Shown here one piece after another: positions 1 through 6,218 of a DNA stretch of 7,645 bases. How positions within the stretch are numbered: position 1 is the first letter of the stretch; every line of letters begins with the position of its first letter. The stretch covers positions 1 to 7,645 of the forward strand of contig JAUXMQ010000044.1 in the NCBI GenBank assembly GCA_030623125.1, written 5' to 3'. A program made the position numbers and the translations under genes. The notes beneath the pieces were generated by a model, which was given only the letters and a program-made list of their open reading frames with translations, searched no databases and was not told the origin of the DNA. Source of the stretch: Acidimicrobiia bacterium (GTDB lineage Bacteria; Actinomycetota; Acidimicrobiia; Spongiisociales; ZC4RG35).

Positions 1-799
1 CATGGAACGCGATCCGGCGAAGTTGCCATGGGCCGAGCTGGATGTCGACGTCGTCGTCGAGGCCACCGGGGTATTTCGAGATCGTGCGTCACTCCAGAGC
101 CACCTCGATGCAGGAGCCAAACGGGTCGTGCTCACCGTGCCCGCCAAGGATGACATCGACGAAACCGTCGTCCTCGGCGTCAACGACGAAGATCTCGACG
201 CCGACGACCTGATCGTTTCCAATGCGTCTTGCACAACCAATTGTCTCGCCCCCCTGGCGAAGGTCCTCGACGATGCTTTCGGGATACGCAAAGGAGTGAT
301 GACCACGGTTCACGCATACACCAACGACCAGCGACTCGCCGACGTCCCCCACGCCGACCTGCGTCGGAGCCGGGCCGCGACCGAGAACATCATCCCCACC
401 ACCACCGGCGCCGCCAAGGCAGTCGGCCAGGTGCTGCCAAATCTCGACGGAAAACTCGACGGAATGGCAATGCGAGTTCCGGTACCGGACGGATCAACGG
501 TCGATCTGGTCGTGGAACTCGACACCGATGTCACGGTCGAGGAGGTCAACGCAGTCGTCAAGGCCGCAGCAGAGGGAGAGATGGCCGGAATTCTCGAGTA
601 CACCGAAGAGCCCATCGTCTCCACCGATGTCATCGGCAACCCCCACTCATCGATATTCGACGCCAGCGGCACCCACGTGCTGGGAGGAAATCTGGTGAAA
701 GTCATGTCCTGGTATGACAACGAATGGGGTTATTCGAACCGGGTCGTCGACCTCATCGAGCGTCTTGCCGAGATTATTCGAGAGGACGAAGCGGCCTAA
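1..799 (+). CDS. gap: Glyceraldehyde-3-phosphate dehydrogenase, type I (5'-truncated by window edge)
   Basis: This cytosolic glycolytic enzyme oxidises and phosphorylates glyceraldehyde-3-phosphate to 1,3-bisphosphoglycerate with NAD(P)+. The 265 visible residues begin inside the protein: the in-frame ATG at base 2 lies in the family's usual ERDP segment, so about 70 residues, including the glycine-rich nucleotide-binding motif, lie upstream of the window. Visible hallmarks, numbered from that Met: the active-site block SNASCTTNCLAP with catalytic Cys77 (TGC at 230-232), the general-base His104 in TTVHAYTNDQ, the phosphate-binding region with RAATENIIPTTTGAAKAVG, and the C-terminal WYDNEWGYSNRVVDLI signature. 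The frame is intact and ends with TAA at 797-799. Its last 26 bases overlap the end of the opposing transporter gene, and no phosphoglycerate kinase gene follows, although gap-pgk is a common order. The family call is very safe; NAD versus NADP preference cannot be judged without the N-terminus. Confidence 0.97.
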   Translation, partial: MERDPAKLPWAELDVDVVVEATGVFRDRASLQSHLDAGAKRVVLTVPAKDDIDETVVLGVNDEDLDADDLIVSNASCTTNCLAPLAKVLDDAFGIRKGVMTTVHAYTNDQRLADVPHADLRRSRAATENIIPTTTGAAKAVGQVLPNLDGKLDGMAMRVPVPDGSTVDLVVELDTDVTVEEVNAVVKAAAEGEMAGILEYTEEPIVSTDVIGNPHSSIFDASGTHVLGGNLVKVMSWYDNEWGYSNRVVDLIERLAEIIREDEAA

Positions 800-1979
800 C
801 GTTTGTCGAGACCGACACCGGGCGAACGAAGAGTATCGCCGCGAAAGTCACCATGGCCGCCAGAGCCACAGGCAGGGACCTCGACCCCGTTGAAGTGGCT
901 ATCCAGCCCGCGGCCGCAGGGCCAAGCGATCCGAACACGAGAAACACAAAGCTGAGCAGTCCCATGGCGGTGCCAAGGCTGTTCTCACCGAATACGTCCC
1001 TTGCGTGCATTCCGGTTAGCGGCGAAGACGCTCCGATTCCGAAACCCGCCAGCAGGGCGTAGGACGCAGCGAGGACCGGGTTACCGGCAAAAGCCAGCAG
1101 AAGGGCCCCAAGACCGATAGCCCCGAACGCAAGCCGCAACGATCCTGCGATGCCCAACTTCGAGACTATGGGCATCAACGGAAGTCGACCACCCAACTGC
1201 GCAAACCCCCGGAACCCGGCCCAGAACGAAGCGGCCGTGAGGGTCAGCCCCGCCGCGGTCATCGCGGGCACTTGATAGACCAGGATCGTCCCAACACCCA
1301 TGCCCACCAGACCCTGGGCGATCACAAACCGTCTGGTCTCGGATACTCGCAGCGAACCAAGAAGCTCAGTCCATATGTGACTGCTGTCTGGCCTTCCTCT
1401 CACCCGTGTGTCAACAACAATCGCCCCGACGACCAGAGCAGCAACAGCCGACATGGTCGTGATTCGTAGGGTCGATCGCCAGCCGACCCACTGGACCAAC
1501 CATGCAGAGACAGGCATGTATATGGCGCTAGCGAAGGCTCCCCAGATCGTCAGCACGGCAATTGCCTTTGTCGTTGCCTTGGGGCTTATTCGAACCGCCG
1601 CGGTTTGCGTGATGTGATAGAAGCCCAGAGCCCCAAAGGCCCCTCCCCCAATCGCAGCCATCATTGCGAAAGTGGCAACCGACTCGGTTGAGGCGGCCAC
1701 CTGGAATGCGAGCAGTCCGGTCACGGCAGCGCCGGCGAACACAACCCGGCTTCCGCTGCGATCCAAAAGCCAGCCACCTCCCAGCGAACCGAAGCCGGCC
1801 ACCATCGAAGCAACGGCGAACGACGTGGTCAGGACCGCTTCGCTCCATCCAGTGTCCTCGATGATCGGGTCCAACAAGACCCCGAAGGAGTAGTACCAGG
1901 ATCCGTACACGGCGATCGTGATGACACCGAGCACGCCAACCCGGACGGTTGGGATTCGATTCTTCGACGTCGGAGCCAC
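774..1979 (-). CDS. MFS transporter, monocarboxylate/OFA-like, substrate unknown
   Basis: This is a 401-residue inner-membrane protein of the major facilitator superfamily, probably with 12 membrane helices, the usual length for the family. The N-terminal part (roughly residues 31-61: SFGVLLDPII, EDTGWSEAVL and the helix after it) resembles MCT/OFA-type transporters. The conserved cytoplasmic loop-2 motif A is clear at residues 66-78 (GGGWLLDRSGSR). A hydrophilic central loop lies around residues 191-217, between the two six-helix halves. The substrate cannot be read from the sequence; organic acids are a guess from subfamily resemblance. The start is the GTG at 1979-1977, because an in-frame TAG lies four codons upstream. 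No properly spaced ribosome site exists: AGGA touches the GTG. A TAGCCT hexamer ends six bases before it, so a leaderless transcript is possible. The gene lies 60 bases after the receiver gene on the same strand. Its TAA at 776-774 lies inside the end of gap. Confidence 0.9.
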   Translation of the reverse strand: MAPTSKNRIPTVRVGVLGVITIAVYGSWYYSFGVLLDPIIEDTGWSEAVLTTSFAVASMVAGFGSLGGGWLLDRSGSRVVFAGAAVTGLLAFQVAASTESVATFAMMAAIGGGAFGALGFYHITQTAAVRISPKATTKAIAVLTIWGAFASAIYMPVSAWLVQWVGWRSTLRITTMSAVAALVVGAIVVDTRVRGRPDSSHIWTELLGSLRVSETRRFVIAQGLVGMGVGTILVYQVPAMTAAGLTLTAASFWAGFRGFAQLGGRLPLMPIVSKLGIAGSLRLAFGAIGLGALLLAFAGNPVLAASYALLAGFGIGASSPLTGMHARDVFGENSLGTAMGLLSFVFLVFGSLGPAAAGWIATSTGSRSLPVALAAMVTFAAILFVRPVSVSTNVRPLRPLE

Positions 1980-2039
1980 TCCTGGAGGCTATGCGACTCT
2001 TCCGGGGCCGGCTACCGACAGAGGTGATGCGGGTCTAAC

Positions 2040-2405
2040 TCACTCGAGAAGCGAGAGAACAGTGGACCTGAAGTCGTTTGGCTGGAATGGCTTGGTAACG
2101 AAAGCATCGGCTCCACCTTCGTTGGCCCTCCGGCGTGACTCCTCCTCGGCGTGTGCCGTCAGGACGACAACCGGGATTGTCTTGGTGAGGTCATCGTTGC
2201 GAATGCGGTCGAGAACCTCCCATCCGTCCATGCCCGGGAGTCCGATGTCGAGAACCACGAGATCAGGAGACTCCGAACCAACGGCCAGAAGCCCGGTCTT
2301 GCCGTCATCACGGGTAACGATCTCCAAATCGGCTGCACGGAGACAGACCTCGATCAACCGTCTGATAACGGCCGAGTCCTCCACAACGAGAATGCGTGAG
2401 CCCAT
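2040..2405 (-). CDS. Single-domain response regulator (CheY-like receiver protein)
   Basis: This 121-residue soluble protein is one receiver domain with no output domain. All active-site positions of the family are present: the acidic pair Glu9-Asp10 that binds Mg2+, phospho-acceptor Asp53 in VVLDIGLPGMDG, the switch Thr83 in VVVLTAH, and the conserved Lys105 in VTKPF. It should therefore be phosphorylated by a histidine kinase and act through protein-protein contact rather than DNA binding; the partner is unknown and no kinase lies in the window. The ATG at 2405-2403 has an excellent ribosome site, GAGGTGA at 2419-2413, seven bases upstream. It follows the VWA gene by 73 bases and precedes the transporter gene by 60 bases, all on the same strand, so cotranscription is plausible but not proven. 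It could be an adaptor that connects a signal to the MoxR/VWA module, or part of an unrelated motility or phosphorelay pathway. Confidence 0.95.
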   Translation of the reverse strand: MGSRILVVEDSAVIRRLIEVCLRAADLEIVTRDDGKTGLLAVGSESPDLVVLDIGLPGMDGWEVLDRIRNDDLTKTIPVVVLTAHAEEESRRRANEGGADAFVTKPFQPNDFRSTVLSLLE

Positions 2406-2412
2406 TTTGATT

Positions 2413-2419
2413 TCACCTC
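2413..2419 (-). promoter_or_regulatory. Strong Shine-Dalgarno site of the receiver gene
   Basis: Read on the - strand the site is GAGGTGA, followed by seven bases and the ATG at 2405. It is the best ribosome binding site in the window. It fixes the receiver start and suggests that the protein is made more abundantly than, or independently of, the upstream VWA protein. Confidence 0.7.
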
Positions 2420-2466
2420 GGTATTGAGCCCGCCTTGGGGGCTTACGGGAGGATCATCGGCAGGTC

Positions 2467-2492
2467 AGTTAGCCAGGTTTAGACATTCTGAG
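2467..2492 (+). repeat. Imperfect direct repeat, copy 1 (end of VWA gene)
   Basis: The 26-base copy shares AGTTAGCC at its left and ACATTCTGAG at its right with the copy at 4846-4866. It differs by one substitution and a five-base insertion (TTTAG) in the middle. It covers the last codons and the TAA stop of the VWA gene. The origin is unknown and chance is possible. Confidence 0.4.
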
Positions 2493-3918
2493 AAGTCTTG
2501 GTCGAAGGCAAGGTGAGGTTCTCGATGAACTCCTCGAGTTGACGCAGGGTCCTCACCTCATGGACCGACGTGGAGTGTTTCGCGTAGTGAGACATAGCCG
2601 AATCGCCTGTGTCCCAGTAAGAGCGTGGCTCGGGATTGAGCCAGAGGACGGCTCTGGCAGCCTTTGCGATGTCCCCCAGAACAGCCTCGCGAGGGGGGCG
2701 ATAGTTGTTTCGGGCGTCACCAGAGATGAGAACGGTGGTTCTCGACGTCAATTGGCCTCCGTATCGGCTGTAAAAGGTTTCCAGGGAGTTCCCGTAGTCG
2801 GAATGGCCGTCGAGCCAGACCACCTCGGCCTCTTTGGTGATGCGACTGATGGCGGAGCCGAAATCGATTCCCGGTCCAAAGAACTCTGTCACCTCGTCAA
2901 CCGTGTCGACAAAGGCGAACGATCGAAGCTTGGAGAACTGGGTCGACATCGCATGTGTGAACTGGAGGGTGAATCGGGAGAACGTGGCCATCGAGCCTGA
3001 GATGTCGCAGAGCAACCACACTTCGGGGCGGTGGGGCCGGGGATGTCGGAACTGTGGGTCTGCGGGAACTCCACCAGTGGCCAGGGACCTTCTGACTGTG
3101 CGACGGAAGTCGAGACGCCCGCTGCGCTTCCTGCGACGCCGCGCCAGTCGCGAGGCGAGCTTCCTGGTCAGAGGTCCGATGGCTGCCTCCATGGCCGCAA
3201 GCTCGCTGGTGGTGGCGTGCATCAAGTCGACATCCTCAACCAGGGGGCGCCTCAGCGTGCGAGCCACAGCCTCTCGACCACGGTCGGCAACCAGGCGACG
3301 TCTGATCTCCTCCTGGATTTCCTCACGCAGCTTCTCCAGCCTCGCCTCCACATCCTCCTTGAGAAGACGTCTCTCGAACTCCGAGAGATCCTCTTCCGAC
3401 ATCAAGGCCTCGATCAGGTCGGCCTCGAGTTGGGCGAGGTCGAGACGTCGCAGAGTCCGGTAGAGGTAATAGGTCCCTCCGACAGGTCGGCCTGGCTCCA
3501 TACCGGCAAGTTGTTCGACGGCCTGACGTGCCCCCCGGCGCAAAGACTCCCCATCCATGCCGGCCAGGGCCTCCAGAAGCGCCTCGATCAGCCCGTCGAG
3601 GTCGAATTCGATCTCAGGGTCGAATGGTTCGTTCCCCGCCGCTGGAGAGGGGCCACCGTCGGCGCTTGCCGGGTCGTCCGCTTCGGCAGGACCCGGCACA
3701 TTAGAGAAATAGACGTCGAATGCGGTGTCGAATGCCCGCTCATGTCTGATGTTCTTGATGAGCGTGGCGCGCAGAGTCTCCCGAAGCGCGATCTTGTCGC
3801 CGAGGTCGATGGTCTCGACTGCCTTCATCCCGTCGATCGCTTCGACCATCGAGACAGGGACACCGGCCTCGCGTAACTCATCAAGAAAGCCGGTGATGAC
3901 ACTGATCAACTCGTGCAC
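2479..3918 (-). CDS. CoxE-like VWA-domain protein, partner of MoxR-type ATPase
   Basis: This 479-residue soluble protein matches the CoxE-like VWA family. In such systems the VWA protein and a MoxR ATPase act together as a chaperone that remodels a client enzyme or helps load its metal cofactor. The N-terminal helical part (about 1-75) contains the family-style stretch AGVPVSMVEAIDGMKAV. Then come an acidic, Pro/Ala-rich linker (about 74-108), a long charged helical or coiled-coil region (about 155-225), a basic patch (about 258-266) and the CoxE-type segment GRLDFRRTVRRSLATGG. The VWA domain fills the C-terminal third. Its metal-ion-dependent adhesion site is intact: Asp305-x-Ser307-x-Ser309 in CDISGSM, Ser373-Asp374 in HSDYGNS (Ser where Thr is common), and Asp401 in ISGDARNN. 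The GTG start at 3918 directly abuts the TGA of the ATPase gene, with AGGA four bases upstream, implying translational coupling. The true client is not visible here. Confidence 0.93.
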   Translation of the reverse strand: MHELISVITGFLDELREAGVPVSMVEAIDGMKAVETIDLGDKIALRETLRATLIKNIRHERAFDTAFDVYFSNVPGPAEADDPASADGGPSPAAGNEPFDPEIEFDLDGLIEALLEALAGMDGESLRRGARQAVEQLAGMEPGRPVGGTYYLYRTLRRLDLAQLEADLIEALMSEEDLSEFERRLLKEDVEARLEKLREEIQEEIRRRLVADRGREAVARTLRRPLVEDVDLMHATTSELAAMEAAIGPLTRKLASRLARRRRKRSGRLDFRRTVRRSLATGGVPADPQFRHPRPHRPEVWLLCDISGSMATFSRFTLQFTHAMSTQFSKLRSFAFVDTVDEVTEFFGPGIDFGSAISRITKEAEVVWLDGHSDYGNSLETFYSRYGGQLTSRTTVLISGDARNNYRPPREAVLGDIAKAARAVLWLNPEPRSYWDTGDSAMSHYAKHSTSVHEVRTLRQLEEFIENLTLPSTKTSQNV

Positions 3919-4782
3919 TCAGTCCTGTTTGCCTGATGTGAGCTCTTTGGCTGCTCTCTCTATGTCGGTTTGATACTTCAACAACACGTGGAGCGTGTCA
4001 CCGAGCACGTCTTCATCCACATCCTCGACTGACAGCGCCAGAAGAGTTCTTGCCCAGTCGATTGTCTCTGACACCGAGGGGGCCTTTTTCAGGTCGAGCC
4101 CACGAATCGATCTGGCAACTTTGGCTACCTGATCGGCAAGATGATCGGACAGTCCGGGCACCTTTGCGGTAAGTATCTCCTTCTCCCGCTCGACATCCGG
4201 ATAGTCGATGTGAAGGAAGAGGCACCGGCGTTTCAGTGCCTCGCTCAGCTCTCGAGTGTTGTTCGACGTGAGAAACACCATCGGCTGGGTCGTTGCGTAC
4301 ATTGTCCCGAGCTCGGGAATCGACACCTGAAAATCGGAGAGAATCTCGAGCAACAACGCTTCGGTCTCGACCTCAACCCTGTCGATCTCATCGATCAGCA
4401 GCACCACGGGATCGGGCGAGCGGATCGCCTCGAGAAGGGGCCGCGTCAGAAGAAAATCTTCGGAGAAGATGTCGTGACTGATCGAATCCCAGTCATGGTC
4501 AACCTCGGATTGAATTCTCAGCAGTTGCTTCTTGTAGTTCCACTCGTACAGGGCTTTGGCCTCGTCGAGACCCTCGTAACATTGGAGCCGAATCAGGGAC
4601 CGGCCGGTGATTGCCGCCACGGCCTTGGCAAGCTCCGTCTTGCCCACTCCCGCCGGGCCCTCCACCAGCACGGGCTTGTCGAGCCTGTCGGCCAGGAACA
4701 CCACCTGGGCGATGCGCTCGTCGGGCAGGTAATCGGTCGCGGTCAACGCCTCGGTTACCGCTCTTGGGCTGTCGAATTCCAT
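3919..4782 (-). CDS. MoxR-type AAA+ ATPase (CoxD-like)
   Basis: This is a AAA+ ATPase of the MoxR group, expected to form a ring and drive client remodelling with the VWA protein encoded next. Numbering from the preferred start (287 residues): Walker A GPAGVGKT at 42-49 with Lys48 and Thr49; Walker B VVLLIDEID at 126-134 with Asp131 and Glu132; sensor 1 in FLTSNNT around Asn174; arginine-finger candidates Arg185/Arg186 in ALKRRC; and a C-terminal helical lid with APSVSETIDWARTL. I prefer the ATG at 4782 over the in-frame ATG at 4860. It starts at MEFDSPRAVTEAL, which is where relatives begin, and has AGGAG four bases upstream, with a TACAAT -10-like box about 24 bases upstream. The longer form adds 26 residues of low-complexity, non-conserved sequence and has no ribosome site. 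The stop abuts the VWA start. Without cox genes nearby, a CO dehydrogenase role should not be assumed. Confidence 0.92.
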   Translation of the reverse strand: MEFDSPRAVTEALTATDYLPDERIAQVVFLADRLDKPVLVEGPAGVGKTELAKAVAAITGRSLIRLQCYEGLDEAKALYEWNYKKQLLRIQSEVDHDWDSISHDIFSEDFLLTRPLLEAIRSPDPVVLLIDEIDRVEVETEALLLEILSDFQVSIPELGTMYATTQPMVFLTSNNTRELSEALKRRCLFLHIDYPDVEREKEILTAKVPGLSDHLADQVAKVARSIRGLDLKKAPSVSETIDWARTLLALSVEDVDEDVLGDTLHVLLKYQTDIERAAKELTSGKQD

Positions 4783-4805
4783 CTGTCTCCTGGGATCGAG
4801 AACCC

Positions 4806-4811
4806 ATTGTA
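4806..4811 (-). promoter_or_regulatory. Candidate -10 box of the MoxR/VWA operon
   Basis: Read on the - strand this is TACAAT, one mismatch from the sigma-70-type consensus. Transcription would begin near 4799, leaving a leader of about 17 bases that contains AGGAG before the ATG at 4782. No convincing -35 box is seen at 16-18 bases, so the call rests on the hexamer and its position. Confidence 0.4.
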
Positions 4812-4819
4812 CGGGTGGT

Positions 4820-4831
4820 TGTGGCGTCACA
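4820..4831. promoter_or_regulatory. Candidate operator: TGTG-N4-CACA palindrome
   Basis: The sequence TGTGGCGTCACA has perfectly complementary four-base arms and a four-base centre. It lies between the two divergent operons, just upstream of the ATPase -10 candidate and overlapping the possible trkA -35. A dimeric regulator bound here could affect both directions. It is short enough to be chance. Confidence 0.25.
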
Positions 4832-4854
4832 TTCGACTCGCCCCTAGTTAGCCT
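4826..4854 (+). promoter_or_regulatory. Candidate trkA-trkH promoter
   Basis: A GTCACA hexamer at 4826-4831 (four of six bases match TTGACA) is followed by 17 bases and TAGCCT at 4849-4854, which fits the TAnnnT pattern. Transcription would start near 4861, about 26 bases before the trkA ATG. Both boxes are weak, so this is tentative. Confidence 0.3.
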
Positions 4855-4866
4855 GGACATTCTGAG
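4846..4866 (+). repeat. Imperfect direct repeat, copy 2 (upstream of ATPase gene)
   Basis: This 21-base partner of the copy at 2467-2492 has the same orientation and the same two outer blocks, AGTTAGCC and ACATTCTGAG. It overlaps the TAGCCT -10 candidate of trkA and the upstream ATG (4860) of the longer ATPase reading. The two copies bracket the ATPase/VWA pair. Confidence 0.4.
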
Positions 4867-4886
4867 CTGAAAAGAATGCGGCGGAA

Positions 4887-6218
4887 ATGCGAATAATCAT
4901 CGTGGGTGCCGGGGCCGTCGGCTCCTATCTAGCGGAACGGCTCTCGGCCGAGGGTCAGGACGTCGTCGTCATCGAGTACGACGAGAGACGCGCCGCACAG
5001 CTTCAGGAGACGATCGATGCCCTCGTCCTGACAGGCAACGGCGCCAGCAAGAAAGTCCTCGAACAAGCAGATGCCGAGAAGTCTGACCTTCTGATTGCAG
5101 TGTCGAATTCAGATGGCGCCAACGTCCTTGCCTGTTATACCGCAACCGAGCTCGGTACCAAGACCACCATCGCCCGAATAGAGGACCCGGAGATCCGGGA
5201 GGGCGCAGATCGGCTGGGTGTGGACGTCGTCATTGATCCGTCAGCAACCGCCGCGGAGGAACTCGTCGGGATCGTCGGAATGGGCGGCGCCAGCGAGGTC
5301 ATCCAATTCGCTGACGGAAAACTCGTCATGGTGGGGGGAATCGTCGCCCCCAACGCACCTATCACCGGTGGCCCCTTGCGGGATCTGCGAATACGTCAGG
5401 CCGAGTGGGGTTGGGTAGTTGCCGCCCTGGTTCGTGACGGACGCACCATCGTCGCTCACGGTGACACCCTTGTCAGAGCCGGCGACCACGCGTTGTTGAT
5501 GACCACCGACGACCGGGTGGAAGATGCCACCAAGATACTGGGTCTCAAGCGGCGGAACCTCGACCGGGCCATCATCATGGGCGGGACGCGGTTGGCAGAG
5601 TTGACCGCCGACGTCATGTCTGAAGCCGGTCTCTCAGTCGTCATCATCGACGAGGACGCTGATCGGTGCACTGCCCTCGCATCCCGGCACTCGCAAGCTC
5701 TGGTCCTATGTGGCGATCCGACCGACCCCGACGTCCTCGGCGATCTCGATCTTGGACCCAAGGATGTGGCCATTGGACTCACTGGCTGGGACGAAGTGAA
5801 CCTGCTCGGTTGTCTCGTCGCCAAGGCAACCGGCGCCGGAATGGCGATATCCCGGTTCAACCGCATCTCCTATGTCGGCCTTCTATCGGGGCTGGGGATC
5901 GATGCGGCTGTCTCCTCACGGTTGATGGCGGCCAGCGCCATCCTCAGGTTCGTTCGCCACGGTCAAGTAGAACAGGTCGCCACCTTCTCCGACACCGACG
6001 CCGAGGCATTGGAAGTCGAAGTGTCCGCGGGCTCTGAGGCATGTAACAAGACCCTGTTCGACCTCAACCTCCCCGTCGGGGTGATCGTTGGTGGCATCTC
6101 CCGCGACGGCACCACCTTCGTACCTGACGGATCGACGGTGGTGCGAGGCGGAGATCACATCATTTTCTTCTCGCTGCCAAGGGACATTGAGGAATCGGTC
6201 GCCCTGTTCACCGCATGA
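4887..6218 (+). CDS. trkA: Trk potassium uptake regulator TrkA (double RCK)
   Basis: This is the cytoplasmic nucleotide-binding gating subunit of the Trk K+ uptake system and binds the cytosolic face of TrkH. Its 443 residues form two RCK halves in tandem, the full-length TrkA layout rather than the single-RCK (about 220-residue) form of many actinobacteria. The first half (about 1-220) starts with a textbook Rossmann motif, GAGAVG (7-12), and an acidic strand-2 end at Glu30 (VVVIEYDE), which indicates NAD(H) binding. The second Rossmann fold begins near 228 with a degraded glycine motif, MGGTRLAEL, where GGGxxG is usual; the acidic end at Asp255 remains. RCK-C domains occupy about 136-218 and 362-442. 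The ATG start is chosen because the Rossmann strand begins at once. Its ribosome site (GGCGG just upstream) is weak. The TGA overlaps the trkH ATG (ATGA at 6215-6218), so the two are coupled. Confidence 0.94.
   Translation: MRIIIVGAGAVGSYLAERLSAEGQDVVVIEYDERRAAQLQETIDALVLTGNGASKKVLEQADAEKSDLLIAVSNSDGANVLACYTATELGTKTTIARIEDPEIREGADRLGVDVVIDPSATAAEELVGIVGMGGASEVIQFADGKLVMVGGIVAPNAPITGGPLRDLRIRQAEWGWVVAALVRDGRTIVAHGDTLVRAGDHALLMTTDDRVEDATKILGLKRRNLDRAIIMGGTRLAELTADVMSEAGLSVVIIDEDADRCTALASRHSQALVLCGDPTDPDVLGDLDLGPKDVAIGLTGWDEVNLLGCLVAKATGAGMAISRFNRISYVGLLSGLGIDAAVSSRLMAASAILRFVRHGQVEQVATFSDTDAEALEVEVSAGSEACNKTLFDLNLPVGVIVGGISRDGTTFVPDGSTVVRGGDHIIFFSLPRDIEESVALFTA

Larger units (their letters stand above)
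4783..4886. other. Divergent intergenic regulatory region between MoxR/VWA and trkAH operons
   Basis: This is the only stretch of about 100 bases with no confident coding content, if the ATPase starts at 4782. It holds a - strand TACAAT, a + strand GTCACA/TAGCCT pair, a TGTG-N4-CACA palindrome and one copy of the direct repeat. Both operons would be controlled from here. Confidence 0.6.

Noticed and set aside
229..717. Arg-rich + strand open frame inside gap
   Set aside because: It is a frame-shifted shadow of gap; the Arg/His/Pro-rich composition is typical of GC-rich out-of-frame translation.
804..817. Hairpin TGTCG / CGACA just after the gap stop, as a gap terminator
   Set aside because: It has a five-base-pair stem, no T-run, and lies inside transporter coding sequence.
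724..1062. + strand open frame from the end of gap into the transporter gene
   Set aside because: It lies out of frame with gap and antisense to the transporter, and shows no domain or ribosome site.
2427..2443. Hairpin AGCCC / GGGCT between the VWA and receiver genes, as a terminator
   Set aside because: The stem is only five base pairs with a seven-base loop and no following T-run on the - strand, so it is too weak to call.
3031..3876. Long + strand open frame (281 codons) opposite the VWA gene
   Set aside because: It is antisense to a well-supported gene, has no recognisable domain, and its length is explained by the codon bias of the gene on the other strand.
4820..4831. CRP-type operator
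   Set aside because: The arms TGTG/CACA are separated by four bases and lack the TGTGA-N6-TCACA layout, so a named regulator cannot be assigned.
4141..4851. Long + strand open frame (236 codons) opposite the ATPase gene
   Set aside because: Its composition mirrors the reverse of the ATPase codons, it has no family features, and the ATPase motifs on the - strand are decisive.
2479..4860. CO dehydrogenase maturation locus (coxD/coxE)
   Set aside because: The two proteins resemble CoxD and CoxE in type, but no coxMSL, coxF or coxG genes are visible, and MoxR/VWA pairs serve several different clients.
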